Part shown: positions 11,040-21,127 of the stretch, one piece after another
Position numbering within the stretch: position 1 is the stretch's first letter
Layout of the letters: every line of letters starts with the position of its first letter
Position numbers and translations under genes: made by a program
Origin: Gari tellinella
Taxonomy: Eukaryota; Mollusca; Bivalvia; Cardiida; Psammobiidae
Length of the DNA: 64,000 bases
Assembly (NCBI GenBank): GCA_922989275.2
Contig: OV277858.1
Coordinates: 17,285,427-17,349,426, forward strand
Direction of reading: 5' to 3'
Notes under the pieces: model-generated
Database searches by the model: none
The model's input: the letters and a program-made list of their open reading frames with translations, nothing else
What the model was told of the DNA's origin: nothing

Positions 11040-11990
11040 CTCACAACTCGGATTCTCATCTTGATCCAAACTGTAAAAATGAAACGAAAAACTGAGCTGT
11101 GAATCATTTTTGATCCTGATTAGAACCAAGCTACTCGGCGTCTCATCTACATGAAATGTGTGTAAAAATAAAAATAAAGTAAAAATTGAATAATGCAAAG
11201 GTGTCAAACAGTTTGGATCCTGATGCAGAGCCGATCTACACGGTGTCTGATCAAGATTCAAACTGATTGCGTAGGAATTCACGTGAGAAAAAAATTCTAA
11301 TAGATATCAAACAGTTACGACGCAGAGTCACTCAAAATTGTGATCGGGATCCAAACTGTCTAAATATATATCAAAGGAATATTTCTTCATAAAATGTAAA
11401 TCTGTTTAGATCTTGATCAGATGGCGAGCTACTCGGCGTCTCATCTTCATCTAAATCGCTTTTGTAAAACTATAATAAAAATAATTGAATGTGTTCTAAT
11501 ATGTCAAACAGTTTGGATCTTGATGCAGTGCCGATCTACACGGCGTCTGATCAAAATTCAAACTGATTGCGTAGGAATTTACGTGAAAACATTTTCTAAT
11601 AGATATCAAACAGTTACGACGCCGAGTCACTCAACATTGTGATCGGGATCCAAACTGTCTGAATTTACCGGGGTTTTTTTTTCAAAGGAATATTTCTTCA
11701 TAAAATGTAAATCTGTTTAGATCTTGATCAGATTGCGAGCTACTCGGCGTCTCATCTTCATCCAAATCGCTTTTGTAAAACTATAATGTAAAATAATTGA
11801 ATGTTCTCTAGCAGTTTGGATCCTGATGCAGTACCGATCTACATGGCGTCTGATCAAAATTCAAACTGATTGCGTAGGAATTTACGTGAAAAAAAAAATT
11901 CGAATAGATATCAAACAGTTGTGACGCCGAGTGACTCAACATTGTGATCGGGATCCAAACTGTCTGAATTTATACCAAAGGAATATTTAA
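11040..11990. repeat. 300-bp satellite made of AAACTGTTTG palindrome units, about 3 copies
   Basis: The marker CAGTTTGGA recurs at 11,209, 11,509 and 11,812 (spacing 300 and 303). CTACTCGGCGTCTCATCT recurs about 11,133, 11,430 and 11,741. Each monomer contains several half-palindromes: CAAACAGTTTGGATC, GGCGTCTGATCA and GGGATCCAAACTGT. Block C2 holds only one monomer (about 57,380-57,690), so the array grew after, or collapsed since, the C duplication. Confidence 0.85.
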
Positions 11991-12245
11991 TTCATAAAAT
12001 GCAAATCAGACTCCGAGTTACTAAGTATCTGAGCTATATCATTGCTTTTAGATCCAGATCAGACTCCGAGTTACTGAGAATCTTAGCTGTTAATGCTTAG
12101 ATCAATATCGGACTCCGAGTTACTCGGCGTATTATCTGGATTATAGTTGTTTTGAAATGCTATTCTATGGTATTCTGTTGTAGACAGCAGGTAAATCGTT
12201 ACTCCATGCGGTATATATACTTACCATAGTAACATAAATCTTAAG

Positions 12246-12650
12246 TAAAAATATATTGGAAATATATTGACTTGTATCGTTTTCACCCAATTGCATGCAA
12301 CTTATTCAAACTTAAAATTGTATGAAAATTACACAGTTAGAAAGGACATTTAATTGTCTACAAACTTTACATTTACACTGTTATAATTTGGTGAAGCAAA
12401 AAAGCAGTTATAAGGGCTTGAAAATAACAGGTACCATACATCTAAGTGTCAGTAATAAAAAGGATTGGAAATATATTGACTTGTATCGTTTTAACCCAGT
12501 GACATTCTACTTATTCATAGTTCAAATTGTATAAGAATAATACCGTTAGAAAGAGAATTTAATTGTCTACAACATTTACATTTATACTATTATGCTATTG
12601 TGAAGCAGAAAGGCAGTTAATAGGGCTTAACAATGACAGGTGTCAAAGTC
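12246..12650. repeat. 218-bp tandem unit, two copies
   Basis: TTGGAAATATATTGACTTG occurs at about 12,249 and 12,466, each followed by matching sequence (CCGTTAGAAAG or CAGTTAGAAAG, then TTTAATTGTCTACAA). Block C2 has the same pair at about 58,045 and 58,260. Short open frames along the unit are not conserved in frame across all four copies. Confidence 0.7.
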
Positions 12651-12983
12651 ACACTAATTTTCCAATATTTCCAATTAGGTGTATTGGTGAGAGTGTGTAC
12701 TCTTATCAGACTGATACTGCTATAGATGGCCGTATAAGGCTTATCTATACATCCCTGGCATATACGGATATGGCCTAATTGCTATCAGGTAAAGGGTTAA
12801 GACAATGAATGAATTAGCATTTCTGACATTTCAAGCCATACGAACAAATCTACAGTAGACTAGGATTGATTTTAAGCATCGGAGTCATGCACATCACTAC
12901 CTAACGTAAAAATTCTCGGTTTTCAGTTACTGGCAGTAGCGGAATGTCGTATTTTCTACCAGTTCCATTACATAACAAACAGC

Positions 12984-13085
12984 CTGGTCATTCGCCATTG
13001 GTTGGCTTTTAATGGAATTTATAACAGGTGCTTTTAAGCTTACATTTCTGGTCATTCGCCATTGGTTGGCTTTTTATGGAATTTG
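12984..13085. promoter_or_regulatory. 65-bp direct repeat carrying two inverted CCAAT boxes, TATA box downstream
   Basis: CTGGTCATTCGCCATTGG occurs at 12,984 and again at 13,049. Each copy contains an inverted CCAAT box (ATTGG). A TATATAAA sits at 13,223-13,230. Together with the candidate start exon at 13,792 this could be a promoter, but none of the sites is decisive. Confidence 0.3.
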
Positions 13086-13243
13086 TGTCAAATAAAACCC
13101 CATGCAGCTCCTCAGAAAAAATGACCACAGAGTGACAGAATCTCAGTTTGTTCTTCAACAGCGTTAAGTTAGACGGCGCGCTGGTAGATTGTCGTTCGCC
13201 GAACTGTGTACGGTCTGGAGCGTATATAAATATAATGACGACA

Positions 13244-13513
13244 TTAAGGTGACCAGTTATCCTTTAAAATGGGGGTTAAGGCGACCGGCAGTTTAGGGTG
13301 ACCAAAAGCGGTCTCCTTAATATTTTGACATTAAATTTCAGGGGTAAAAAATGATGCTAGAGCGTCGAAACTTTGCAAACACCTTAAAAACAGTCCTCTT
13401 ACTCATATGGAATTAACTTTTCTGGTCTGAAAAGATAAAGAAAATCAAAAAAATAACTTGAAATCTTGATCGCGTATATTTTGAAGTCCCTAAAATAAGT
13501 GTTTAAGGCGACC
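13244..13513. repeat. Five spaced copies of TTARGGNGACC
   Basis: TTAAGGTGACC (13,244), TTAAGGCGACC (13,276), TTAGGGTGACC (13,293) and TTAAGGCGACC (13,503) are on the plus strand. GGTCTCCTTAA (13,310) is on the minus strand. They lie between the TATA-like site and the candidate start exon. Their role is unknown. Confidence 0.4.
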
Positions 13514-13791
13514 AACGTAAAACCTGATTCATGTCAGAATTTGACTATATATTGATACTTTCAAAGTTGTACTTTTGTTTAATTGTCCGTCTGAGGTAGT
13601 GTGACGATGCTTGTCCCTTTTCTGCTGAAAATAAAGAAATCGAGTTTTTAAGCCTATAAATTTGTCATACTTTAAAACCGTTACAGTGGACATATTCGCT
13701 AAGTTTCGGACGACTTTCTGAGACGCATCCATTTCACATCAACATTCGAAGGTATTCCAAATTAGCAGTTCCGCTTCAACGACCGCCAAAA

Positions 13792-13815
13792 ATGGCAATA
13801 TACGGGAAACGAATG
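13792..13815 (+). CDS. Candidate first mini-exon, 8 codons, ending at a consensus splice donor
   Basis: ATG at 13,792 has a strong initiation context (AAAAATGG), reads MAIYGKRM and runs straight into GTGAGT at 13,816, a near-perfect splice donor, leaving a phase-0 intron. CCAAT and TATA elements lie 0.6-0.8 kb upstream. No second exon could be found downstream: the next 4 kb are transposon and satellite and end at the 200-N gap. The residues are too few to recognise a family. This may be chance, but the start and donor fit each other unusually well. Confidence 0.25.
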
Positions 13816-14168
13816 GTGAGTTTTTGACGCTTTATCACACACTATGTAGCATATGTCTAGTTATTTGATTTAATTTATTTTTCTGCAATCTATCTTTGGT
13901 TGGTTTGCAATGTTGTCCGTTGACGTGCACACTTATCGACGTGTCGAACTGTCCGGGCGTCAAACTGTTTATAACTACTGGTGGGTGGGGGGACGGAGAA
14001 GTTCCACTTGAAGTCTTGAGAATATCTGTGAGGTAGGCCCCTATGTAGGAGGATCTTCCGCTTTATGTAAAAATCAACAAACGTATATTGTACCTGTTGA
14101 AATATAGAATGTTGATCTACATTTCTTTAAAATATTTGAGACTGAAATATTCGGGATAATATTATATT

Positions 14169-15139
14169 GGTAGTGACTAGGGGTACGTGACCGTACCTCT
14201 AATATTTGAAATTAGCGGTACGGTCACGTACCCCTAGCGAGCCCTGTGAGAATTGACTAGGGGTACGTGAGTCAAAAACACTATAACGCAACACTTTATT
14301 TTGTCCGCAGATACCTTAATATCGATGTTAATGTTAATAATATATCATTTCTACCTTAAATATGACTGTTTAACGCAGAAAATTAAAGAAACTTCATCAA
14401 CAAAAAATTTCCAATCGGCAATTTTTTCACGGCAGCGAAAACTTTAGGCCTATCTTTGAATTTAAAGAACGTATAGACACATTTTTACAAGCATGTATAA
14501 TTATCCAATACCAGCTTTGTTTAGAATTAGTGCACTGTTTAATTGCGATCTATTGTCAAACGTGTTTTCAAGGTGATTTTTGTCACAGGTCTGTCTTTAA
14601 CCAGCAAACTTCTTGCATGAATCGATACCCGATGACAGCCGAAGTTTCGCTAGTTTCTATATTCTTAGATCTACCACTTTCAATTTATATTCAACGCTAA
14701 TTAAGTTAGATAGCAACAACGGCAGTAATTTTGAACACGCCTATTATATAATTATAAGTTACATTTGAATCAAATTTATAAGAAAAAGAAGAAAAAACCC
14801 ATTGGGGACAGATTTCAGAAATCGGGCGTATATTTAACACTATACCCTATATGCGGAATACTTCTATTCTTATCCTTGCGGTGAAAACAAGTTTGGGTGG
14901 AGAATATTTCTCGAAGTTTCTTTGTTTTTCTCCATTAAATATCCCCAAAATAAGGTAAACATGAGAGATTAGTAATATTACCATCATTAAAACGTATCTG
15001 CAGGCAAACTAATGTGTTGATACATAGTTTAAATGACTCACGTACCCCTAGTCAACCCTCACAGGACTCGCTAGGGGTACGTGACCGTACCGCTAATTTC
15101 TAATATTAGAGGTACGGTCACGTACACCTAGTCACTACC
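14169..15139. mobile_element. Foldback Mutator-like (MULE) element with 106-bp TIRs and perfect 9-bp TSD
   Basis: The 106-bp terminal inverted repeats (14,169-14,274 and 15,034-15,139) differ at five positions. TATTATATT flanks the element exactly on both sides (14,160-14,168 and 15,140-15,148). Long TIRs with a 9-bp target duplication are the signature of Mutator-like elements. Each TIR itself holds a palindrome: CTAGGGGTACGTGACCGTAC pairs with its complement around an AT-rich centre. CTAGGGGTACGTGA-type motifs occur three times per end. The 760-bp interior has no transposase frame, so the copy is non-autonomous. Confidence 0.9.
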
Positions 15140-15457
15140 TATTATATTTGGAAGCCTAAATGTGCCTTCAAATCTGACCAAAATAGCTATAAATTCAAAG
15201 AAATGGAGATAATCTGCGACTTCTGACGTTTATGTTTGAATAAGGCGAATGTGTTCACTAAATAAGCTGATGAATAACTATTTGGATTTTTTTTTCTAAA
15301 CTTGATTTAAGCCGGCGAAAAATTCCCATTAACAGTGAGAACCACTGTGAAATAATAAAGAAGATGTTATAATTTTAATCATATGATGCTTCAACACAAG
15401 TGAAACCGTCTGTAGTTAGGTCCGGTATTGTTTTGAAACCACTGTGTCGGTGTCCGT

Positions 15458-15561
15458 TTTCACGAACCCCTAGCCTACCCTCACAGGACTCGCTAGGAGT
15501 ATGTGACCGTATCGCTAATTTCAAGTATTAGAGGTACGGTCACGTACCCCCAGTCACTACC
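15458..15561. mobile_element. Solo right end of the same foldback MULE family
   Basis: This segment aligns with the right TIR of 14,169-15,139, from CGAACCCCTAGCC through to the terminal GTCACTACC at 15,561. It has more substitutions than the two TIRs have between themselves, and no left end is visible. It is a truncated copy or solo TIR lying 320 bp downstream of the full element. Confidence 0.75.
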
Positions 15562-15659
15562 TTTAAAATATAGTCATTGTCTGAATAATTGGCTGAAATT
15601 TATAGAGTCAAGAAAATTAGCTTAACTCACTTGATTCTCGGTATTACAGTAACGTAACA

Positions 15660-16085
15660 GATAAGGGACCGCCTAAGCACTCGGTGAATGCAATGCCCTG
15701 GCTAAAGCCCCGATCTCAATGTCCCGCTGCTGGCCCCGGTACGTCCCGGTTGAGATAGCCGGTGGACTTGGATGAGCCGGGCGGTTTTTATGAAAAAATA
15801 AATTGCGATCTCACATTCCCGGTGTCTCCCCTGGTGGAGCACCGGTTATGAAGCCGGACCTTCCTGGTGAGTTCCCAGTTTGGCCCGGCGTAGTTACGGT
15901 GCAGGGCCGTTCTGTTCCCGGTTTACCCCGGTATAATAATAAGTTAATAACACGGTGTAACCCCGGCCATCGCCGGTGGTATCTGAATGACCACTGGTGT
16001 CGTCCCGATCAACCCTGGTTGTTCACCGGTGACGTGCCGGTGTTCGCCGGAAAGTACATACATCGGGGCGGACGTGAATTAGTAT
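15660..16085. repeat. GC-rich segment dense in CCGGT/ACCGG, part 1
   Basis: CCGGT or ACCGG words recur every 10-30 bp over about 420 bp, in sharp contrast to the AT-rich flanks. A 105-codon open frame here (15,803-16,120) follows the repeat and has no domain signal. The organisation recalls the ATCGGT-dense elements at 28.8-30.3 kb. Confidence 0.5.
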
Positions 16086-16191
16086 CAATTATCTTTTGTC
16101 TCTCGGGGTATATGAGATGAAATACAAAGGAAATGCAATAAAATAGAACATAATAATGTTGTAGACTGTTCAAACTTCATTTTAATATGAG

Positions 16192-16234
16192 TTTCAAACA
16201 GTTTGCCTAGCGTCTGATCTGGTTACATACTGTT
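16192..16234. repeat. Shortened AAACTGTTTG palindrome unit
   Basis: TCAAACAGTTTGCC on the left and GCGTCTGATCTGG plus ATACTGTTTGTT on the right form a compacted, imperfect member of the palindrome family. It sits between the two CCGG-rich segments. Confidence 0.55.
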
Positions 16235-16429
16235 TGTTACAATGACTTTAGCCTGAAGCCGTTTATTTATAGAGAAAAACTTTCCTTTTAAATATTAGAT
16301 TTACCCTATACAATAGAGAGGACGATATTATTTCCTATATAAACACAGACGAAACAGAAACACTAAAAATAAAATGTAGTAATCTGCATTTTTTAAAAAA
16401 AAAATCAAATTTATGCTCGCATATTATAT

Positions 16430-16750
16430 ACACCCCGGTTGTTCAGGGTAGAGGCCCGGAGCTGCCCCGGATGTGCTGGTAAAGATCCGGCGTTGCTCTG
16501 GCATTCCCCTGACCCTGGATGAAGCCGGTTCTGGTTTCTGTCCCGGTGACCCCCGGTTGTATTAAACATTTTAAAGCATCCGGGGAAGTTAGCCGGTGGA
16601 AGCTGGTCGATAAAGGATCGAGCTGCAGTCGCCCCCGGCGCTGCCAAGGTTGTACTCCAGGTGAATGCCGGTTTGCTAAACCGGGACTCACAGGAACCCA
16701 AACCTGGACAGTGAGATCGTTGCTTAAGCATCAGCTACGGGCTAATCCTA
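16430..16750. repeat. GC-rich segment dense in CCGGT/ACCGG, part 2
   Basis: It opens with ACACCCCGGTTG and carries many CCGGT and CCGGG words up to about 16,745. Open frames on both strands over it (up to 106 codons) are a by-product of GC richness. It may be the second arm of one element that also includes 15,660-16,085, with 350 bp of AT-rich sequence between. Confidence 0.45.
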
Positions 16751-17055
16751 GCATATTACAGTCAGGTTTTTTTGCTGTTAACTGAATTAGCAACATCACT
16801 TTTTGTCATAAAACAGTTAAATATAGATTTGAGAAGAACTTATTACAAACCATGCCTTATTTATACTATGATGAGGTTGACAGGCTTTCTCTAGATATGA
16901 CCAAAAATCGCAGTTAAATGCACTCGGACCCGTACACATTTCTGGTATTTGAGTAGGTTTCCCTGGTCAAACAATGCAGCGAAAGGGCCATTTTAAAAAC
17001 AAAATCAAGAGATCTATAGTTCTAGATCTAAAGTTCCGTCCGTCCGCGTGTCCAG
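16751..17055. other. Non-coding interval before the satellite
   Basis: Nothing was recognised apart from the first degenerate bases of the 162-bp satellite (CCGTCCGTCCGCGTGTCC) near 17,036. Confidence 0.5.
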
Positions 17056-18000
17056 CTTGTCCGGAGCATAACTTCTAAAGTATAACAGCTATTGACTTCA
17101 AACTTCATATACAGATAGATCTTATTGACCAGGAGTGTAGTGCGCCAGAACCATTACTCTGACGTCAGTATTTTTGGAGTTATTGCCCTTTGTTATTTTT
17201 ATCAAATTTAGGCTTGTCAGGATCATAACTTCCAAAGTATAATAGCTATTGACTTCAAACTTCATATACAGATAGATCTAATTAACTAGGAGTGCAGTGC
17301 GCAAGAACCGTTACTCTGACATCAGTTTTTTTGGAGTTATTGCCCTTTGTTATTACATTTTTACCCAATTTAGGCTTGTCCGGAGCATTACTTTTAAAGT
17401 ATAAGAGCTATTGACTTCAAACTTCATATACCGATAGATCTCATTGACTAGGAGTGCAGTCTGCAAGACCCGTTACTCTGTCATCAGTATTTTTGGAGTT
17501 ATTGCCCTTTGTTATTATATTTTTTCCCAATTTAGGCTTGTCCGGAGCATTACTTCCAAAGTATAAGAGCTATTGACTTTTAACTTCATATACAGATAGA
17601 TCTCATTGACTTAGAGTGCAGTGCGCAAGAACCGTTACTCTTTCATTAGTCTTTTTGGAGTTATTGTCCTTTGTTGTTATATTTTTACCAAATTTAGGCT
17701 TGTCCGGAGCATAACTTCTAAAGTATAAAAGCTATTGACTTCAAACTTCATATACAGATAGATCTCATTGACTTAGTGTGCAGTGCGCAAGAACCGTTAC
17801 TCTGTCATCAGTATTTTTGGAGTTATTGCTCTTTGTTGTCATATTTTTACCCAATTTAGGCTTGTCCGGAGCATAACTTCAAAAGTAAAAGAGCTATTGA
17901 CTTTAAACTTCATATACAGATAGATCTTATTTACTAGGAGTGCAGTGCGCAAGAACAATAATTCTGCCATCAGTATTTTTGGTGTTATTGCCCTTTGTTG
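17056..18000. repeat. 162-bp satellite, nearly six copies, truncated by the gap
   Basis: CTTGTCCGG or CTTGTCAGG recurs at 17,056, 17,213, 17,375, 17,537, 17,699 and 17,861, giving a period of 157 then 162 four times. Each monomer carries AGCTATTGACTT, ATACAGATAGATCT and TTGGAGTTATTG. The last copy runs into the Ns, so the array is longer than shown. I recall single copies of this sequence as dispersed in bivalve genomes. Confidence 0.9.
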
Positions 18001-18200
18001 NNNNNNNNNNNNNNNNNNNNNNNNNNNNNNNNNNNNNNNNNNNNNNNNNNNNNNNNNNNNNNNNNNNNNNNNNNNNNNNNNNNNNNNNNNNNNNNNNNNN
18101 NNNNNNNNNNNNNNNNNNNNNNNNNNNNNNNNNNNNNNNNNNNNNNNNNNNNNNNNNNNNNNNNNNNNNNNNNNNNNNNNNNNNNNNNNNNNNNNNNNNN
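18001..18200. other. Assembly gap of 200 N
   Basis: Exactly 200 Ns follow the satellite and precede the paralogue of the exon at 59,991-60,203. The round number suggests a placeholder, not a measured length. Open frames reported across it are artefacts. Confidence 0.95.
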
Positions 18201-18253
18201 TTGGGTATTTGCTGCTTTGCCCATGAACGAGCATTGTTTGGATAACCAGACAT
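18201..18253 (-). CDS. Start of a candidate exon (MSGYPNNARSWAKQQIP), cut by the gap
   Basis: The minus strand from 18,253 reads ATG then SGYPNNARSWAKQQIP before reaching the Ns. The paralogue at 60,203 reads the same with one change (R to L) and continues for 70 residues. The start context AAAAAATGT has A at -3. The remainder is lost in the gap. The family is not recognised. Conservation of the first 17 residues in both copies is weak support, because the flanking DNA is conserved too. Confidence 0.35.
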
Positions 18254-18424
18254 TTTTTAAGTGAAGACATTTGGTTAGTACGTGGTGTTTAGGATCGATA
18301 GGGTAGCTTGATCCCGTAGGCATTTTTACATGTTAGTGTTTTTACTCTAGCGCATGGCGATAATGATCATAAGTGATTGCAGCCATTATAGCAAAAAAAA
18401 AGAAGAAGAAAGAGGTTTAGTTAA

Positions 18425-19360
18425 GGGTGTATCAATGTCATAAGCCAATTTTTAAAATAATCAAACTTTTTTTCTAACATTGTTTTTTTGGAAGAGCTGT
18501 ATATGATGAATGGAAAAATGAAAAAAAAAAAAATATTTGGTGTCCTTTTTTTGAGCTGCAGCTATTTGAAAAAGGTATGTCAAATTTGGACTTTTCTCTC
18601 AAATTTTACCCATTCAGAGTACAAGCTTCAGTAAAATCTATTTCAAAACAAAACAAACATGGTAATTTGGGTTTTTATTATTTATTTCATGTCTATTTTC
18701 ACATAAAGAAACCAAATTTAGACAATGCAGGCACCAGGTTTGAACAATATGGATCCTTGAATATCAAAAACATGCTTTGTATAGGGCATGATTTTATTAG
18801 ATTTTTTTATCTTATGAAAAAAATTAAAAATGTTTGAAAATGAAATACATGTAGTTCTAGTATTAAACTTTTTTATATTCTACCAGATGAAAGCCAATGC
18901 TAAGGCAGTTCCAAATATGAAAAGAAATTGAAAGGTCAGTGTTTAAAATTTTGAGTTATTAAAGTAAAAAGAGTTATCTCCCCTTACAAAATTTACAAAA
19001 AGTACCTTATCGATGCTATTTAGAGGTTTATAAATTTCACATTTGGTGCCTTTTTTTATCTTAAATTATTGTTTGTATGAAGAAATACTACCATAAATAG
19101 GAAATAAATAACACAAAACTAAATTATCATATTTGTTTTCATTGAAAATGGATTTTATTGAAGCGGGCTGTTTGAAAATGACAAAATAAGAGGAAGTGGA
19201 TGGGGTAAATTTTACATTGCCGTAGAGCCAACTGTTGTTCACCAAAATGTACACTTTTTCTATTTTATCATTCATCTTAAATAGCTCTTCAATACAAAAC
19301 CATCATAGAGTGTTTTCATATACTTTTAAAAATTCCCAAAGTCATGACATTGAAACACCC
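18425..19360. mobile_element. 936-bp foldback DNA element with TTAA target duplication
   Basis: The left end GGGTGTATCAATGTCAT and the right end (reverse complement GGGTGTTTCAATGTCAT) are inverted, and TTAA flanks both sides (18,421-18,424 and 19,361-19,364). The paralogous empty site at about 60,370 reads TTTAGATAAAAGCTG. Inverted similarity extends about 300 bp inward: AGAGCTG..ATGATGAATG on the left pairs with the complement of 19,270-19,290. The open frames at 18,577-18,837 (+) and 19,066-19,275 (-) resemble each other for this reason. TTAA duplication fits piggyBac or Kolobok-type elements. No transposase is present. Confidence 0.8.
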
Positions 19361-20631
19361 TTAAAAGCTGATTAGCAAATACTTTTGCAATATGGAGGAT
19401 ATTTTATCTACCTGCTTGTAATACACACTTATCAAATTAGTTAATGGACTCTAGGAATTAACGTATGTATCGTTTGCTAAAACTGTGTAGCATGAATTGT
19501 CTTCCCAGTCTAAAAATGTAGAAAAAAAAATTCCTTAGTAAACCTAAGTTTACTCAGGAAAGTAAGGAATGTTGGTTGGATATTGAAATATGTTAACTAG
19601 CAATATCACACGTAAGTGGTTGATCGTTTACAAACACAAACTGATTAAACAAAAGTATGTGTCTTTAATCTTCTTTTTGATATGCACTTAGTACCTGTGC
19701 TGTTCTTTCTTCTATCAACGTCGTTGTTTATGCTTCACTCACGTCTGATTGTTTTGCGCGTACCTTAATTTTAAGACTATTATATCTCTCTGCATCATCC
19801 TTGAAATCAAATCCCACAAAACTGTTTAACTTACTATCAGCCCCATACGTACTATTTATAATCCACTATAATTATAATGCCTATAAGTTTGTCCCATCCT
19901 GTAATCATAACGGTATATTATTTGTCTGTACTTATTTACCCCAAACCGTTGCAAGAATACACACAATGCATTAGTTTTAAACATGTCCACACACAAGTAA
20001 CATCTACCTTTTGCTATATGTACCTAAAACATGCAAGAATACTGACTATATACTAGTTTTACGCATGAAGGCAAATAAATGTCATCTACCATTGATGGAT
20101 CTGCGTTTAAACATGTAATACTACTCCCTTAAGTTTTGAATGGATCTGATTCTTTCTTAGGTGGACATTGTGGTGGTAGTTAATTCTTGACAAGATTTGT
20201 CTCTGCATTGCTGTCTATGTGTTTCCATGTTTTACAAAGCAACTGCCACACAGCAAACCCAGTAATACCACATTATACAAGTGTGTTTTTTGTGAAATCT
20301 GTGAATTTTTGCATACCCGTTTTTATCTTGTAAACAGTGCGATTCTTTATTTTGTTTCTGCTCAAATGGATTGTGTATCTGACTCTATGTTTGACACAGC
20401 ATTCAAATAGTCCATTTTATAACAACTATGTTTGTCTGATCGTTGTTATTTATATATGTTCAAGTCACTCATAGACATCTTCCACTACAAGTTATTTTGT
20501 AGATCTAAGATATAGTAAAATGCAATAACAACATAAGAGAAGTTTGCTGATATTTTTTCATCTTGCTTAACCATTGCTTTAGCATTTTTGTAGCAACACT
20601 GCTATATTTTAAAACATTTTTCACACTTTGG

Positions 20632-20695
20632 TTACATTGTAATCCACCATGGTTACATTGTTATCCATTTTAATTACATTGTAATTCACAATGAG
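20632..20695. repeat. Short tandem repeat of TTACATTGTAAT type
   Basis: GGTTACATTGTAATCCACCA, GGTTACATTGTTATCC and AATTACATTGTAATTC follow each other at 21-22 bp spacing. The D2 counterpart is at 61,980-62,045. The core TTACATTGTAA is nearly palindromic. Confidence 0.55.
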
Positions 20696-20962
20696 TATGT
20701 ATTTAACAATGCTAGAAGCAAATCATTTAACTCTAAGCTTGTTTAAAGCTTATGTCCCTAGGTTTCTATCGTTTGACTCTAAGATAGTTTTATATATAAA
20801 ACAATGAATTTGTCTCTGTAAAAACAAAATGGTTAAAACTAAATTTAGATTTAAGCACACAGAGGATATTAAAAAAATCTAAAAGCTTTTCGTCTGCATC
20901 AAACGTGCAGATTAATATAATGTTGACTGGAGTAATTGAAAAAAAAATAGGATGATGTACAG

Positions 20963-21127
20963 GATAGAAAACCTGCACTTGTTACAAAACAAGAGACTGA
21001 AAATATAAATAAGGAATAAAAACGTGTTATGGAAACTGTATCTGATGTACAACTTAGAGAACTTGTAGTGGTAGATGTCTATGCAAGACTTGAACAGATA
21101 GATAAAAACTGTCGGATGAGTAATAAC
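20963..21127 (+). pseudogene. Relic of a coding exon (DRKPALVTKQE...), with a premature stop
   Basis: Read from 20,963, this frame matches the 55-codon open frame at 62,306-62,473 residue by residue but has TAA at 21,017 where the other copy has TTA (Leu). The mixed, charged composition (for example VYARLEQIDKNCRMSNN) looks coding. All the differences I could list between the copies are amino-acid changing, which argues against current constraint. The family is not recognised. Confidence 0.35.

Larger units (their letters stand above)
10917..12780. repeat. Segmental duplication block C, copy 1
   Basis: The opening bases GGTAATAAAG and the following AATATCAATCAACTAATTAA recur at 57,269 onwards, and homology continues to about 58,545. 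The 300-bp satellite is expanded here and single in the other copy. The 218-bp tandem unit is present in both. Confidence 0.75.

Noticed and set aside
15803..16120. 105-codon open frame
   Set aside because: It lies wholly in the CCGGT-dense repeat and its Pro/Gly/Val pattern mirrors the repeated word.
16411..16785. Open frames of 82-106 codons on both strands
   Set aside because: They come from low stop-codon frequency in the GC-rich CCGGT segment; opposite frames are equally open.
17839..18323. Open frames of 89-143 codons across the Ns
   Set aside because: Most codons are undefined bases of the assembly gap. Only the 18,201-18,253 portion carries information.
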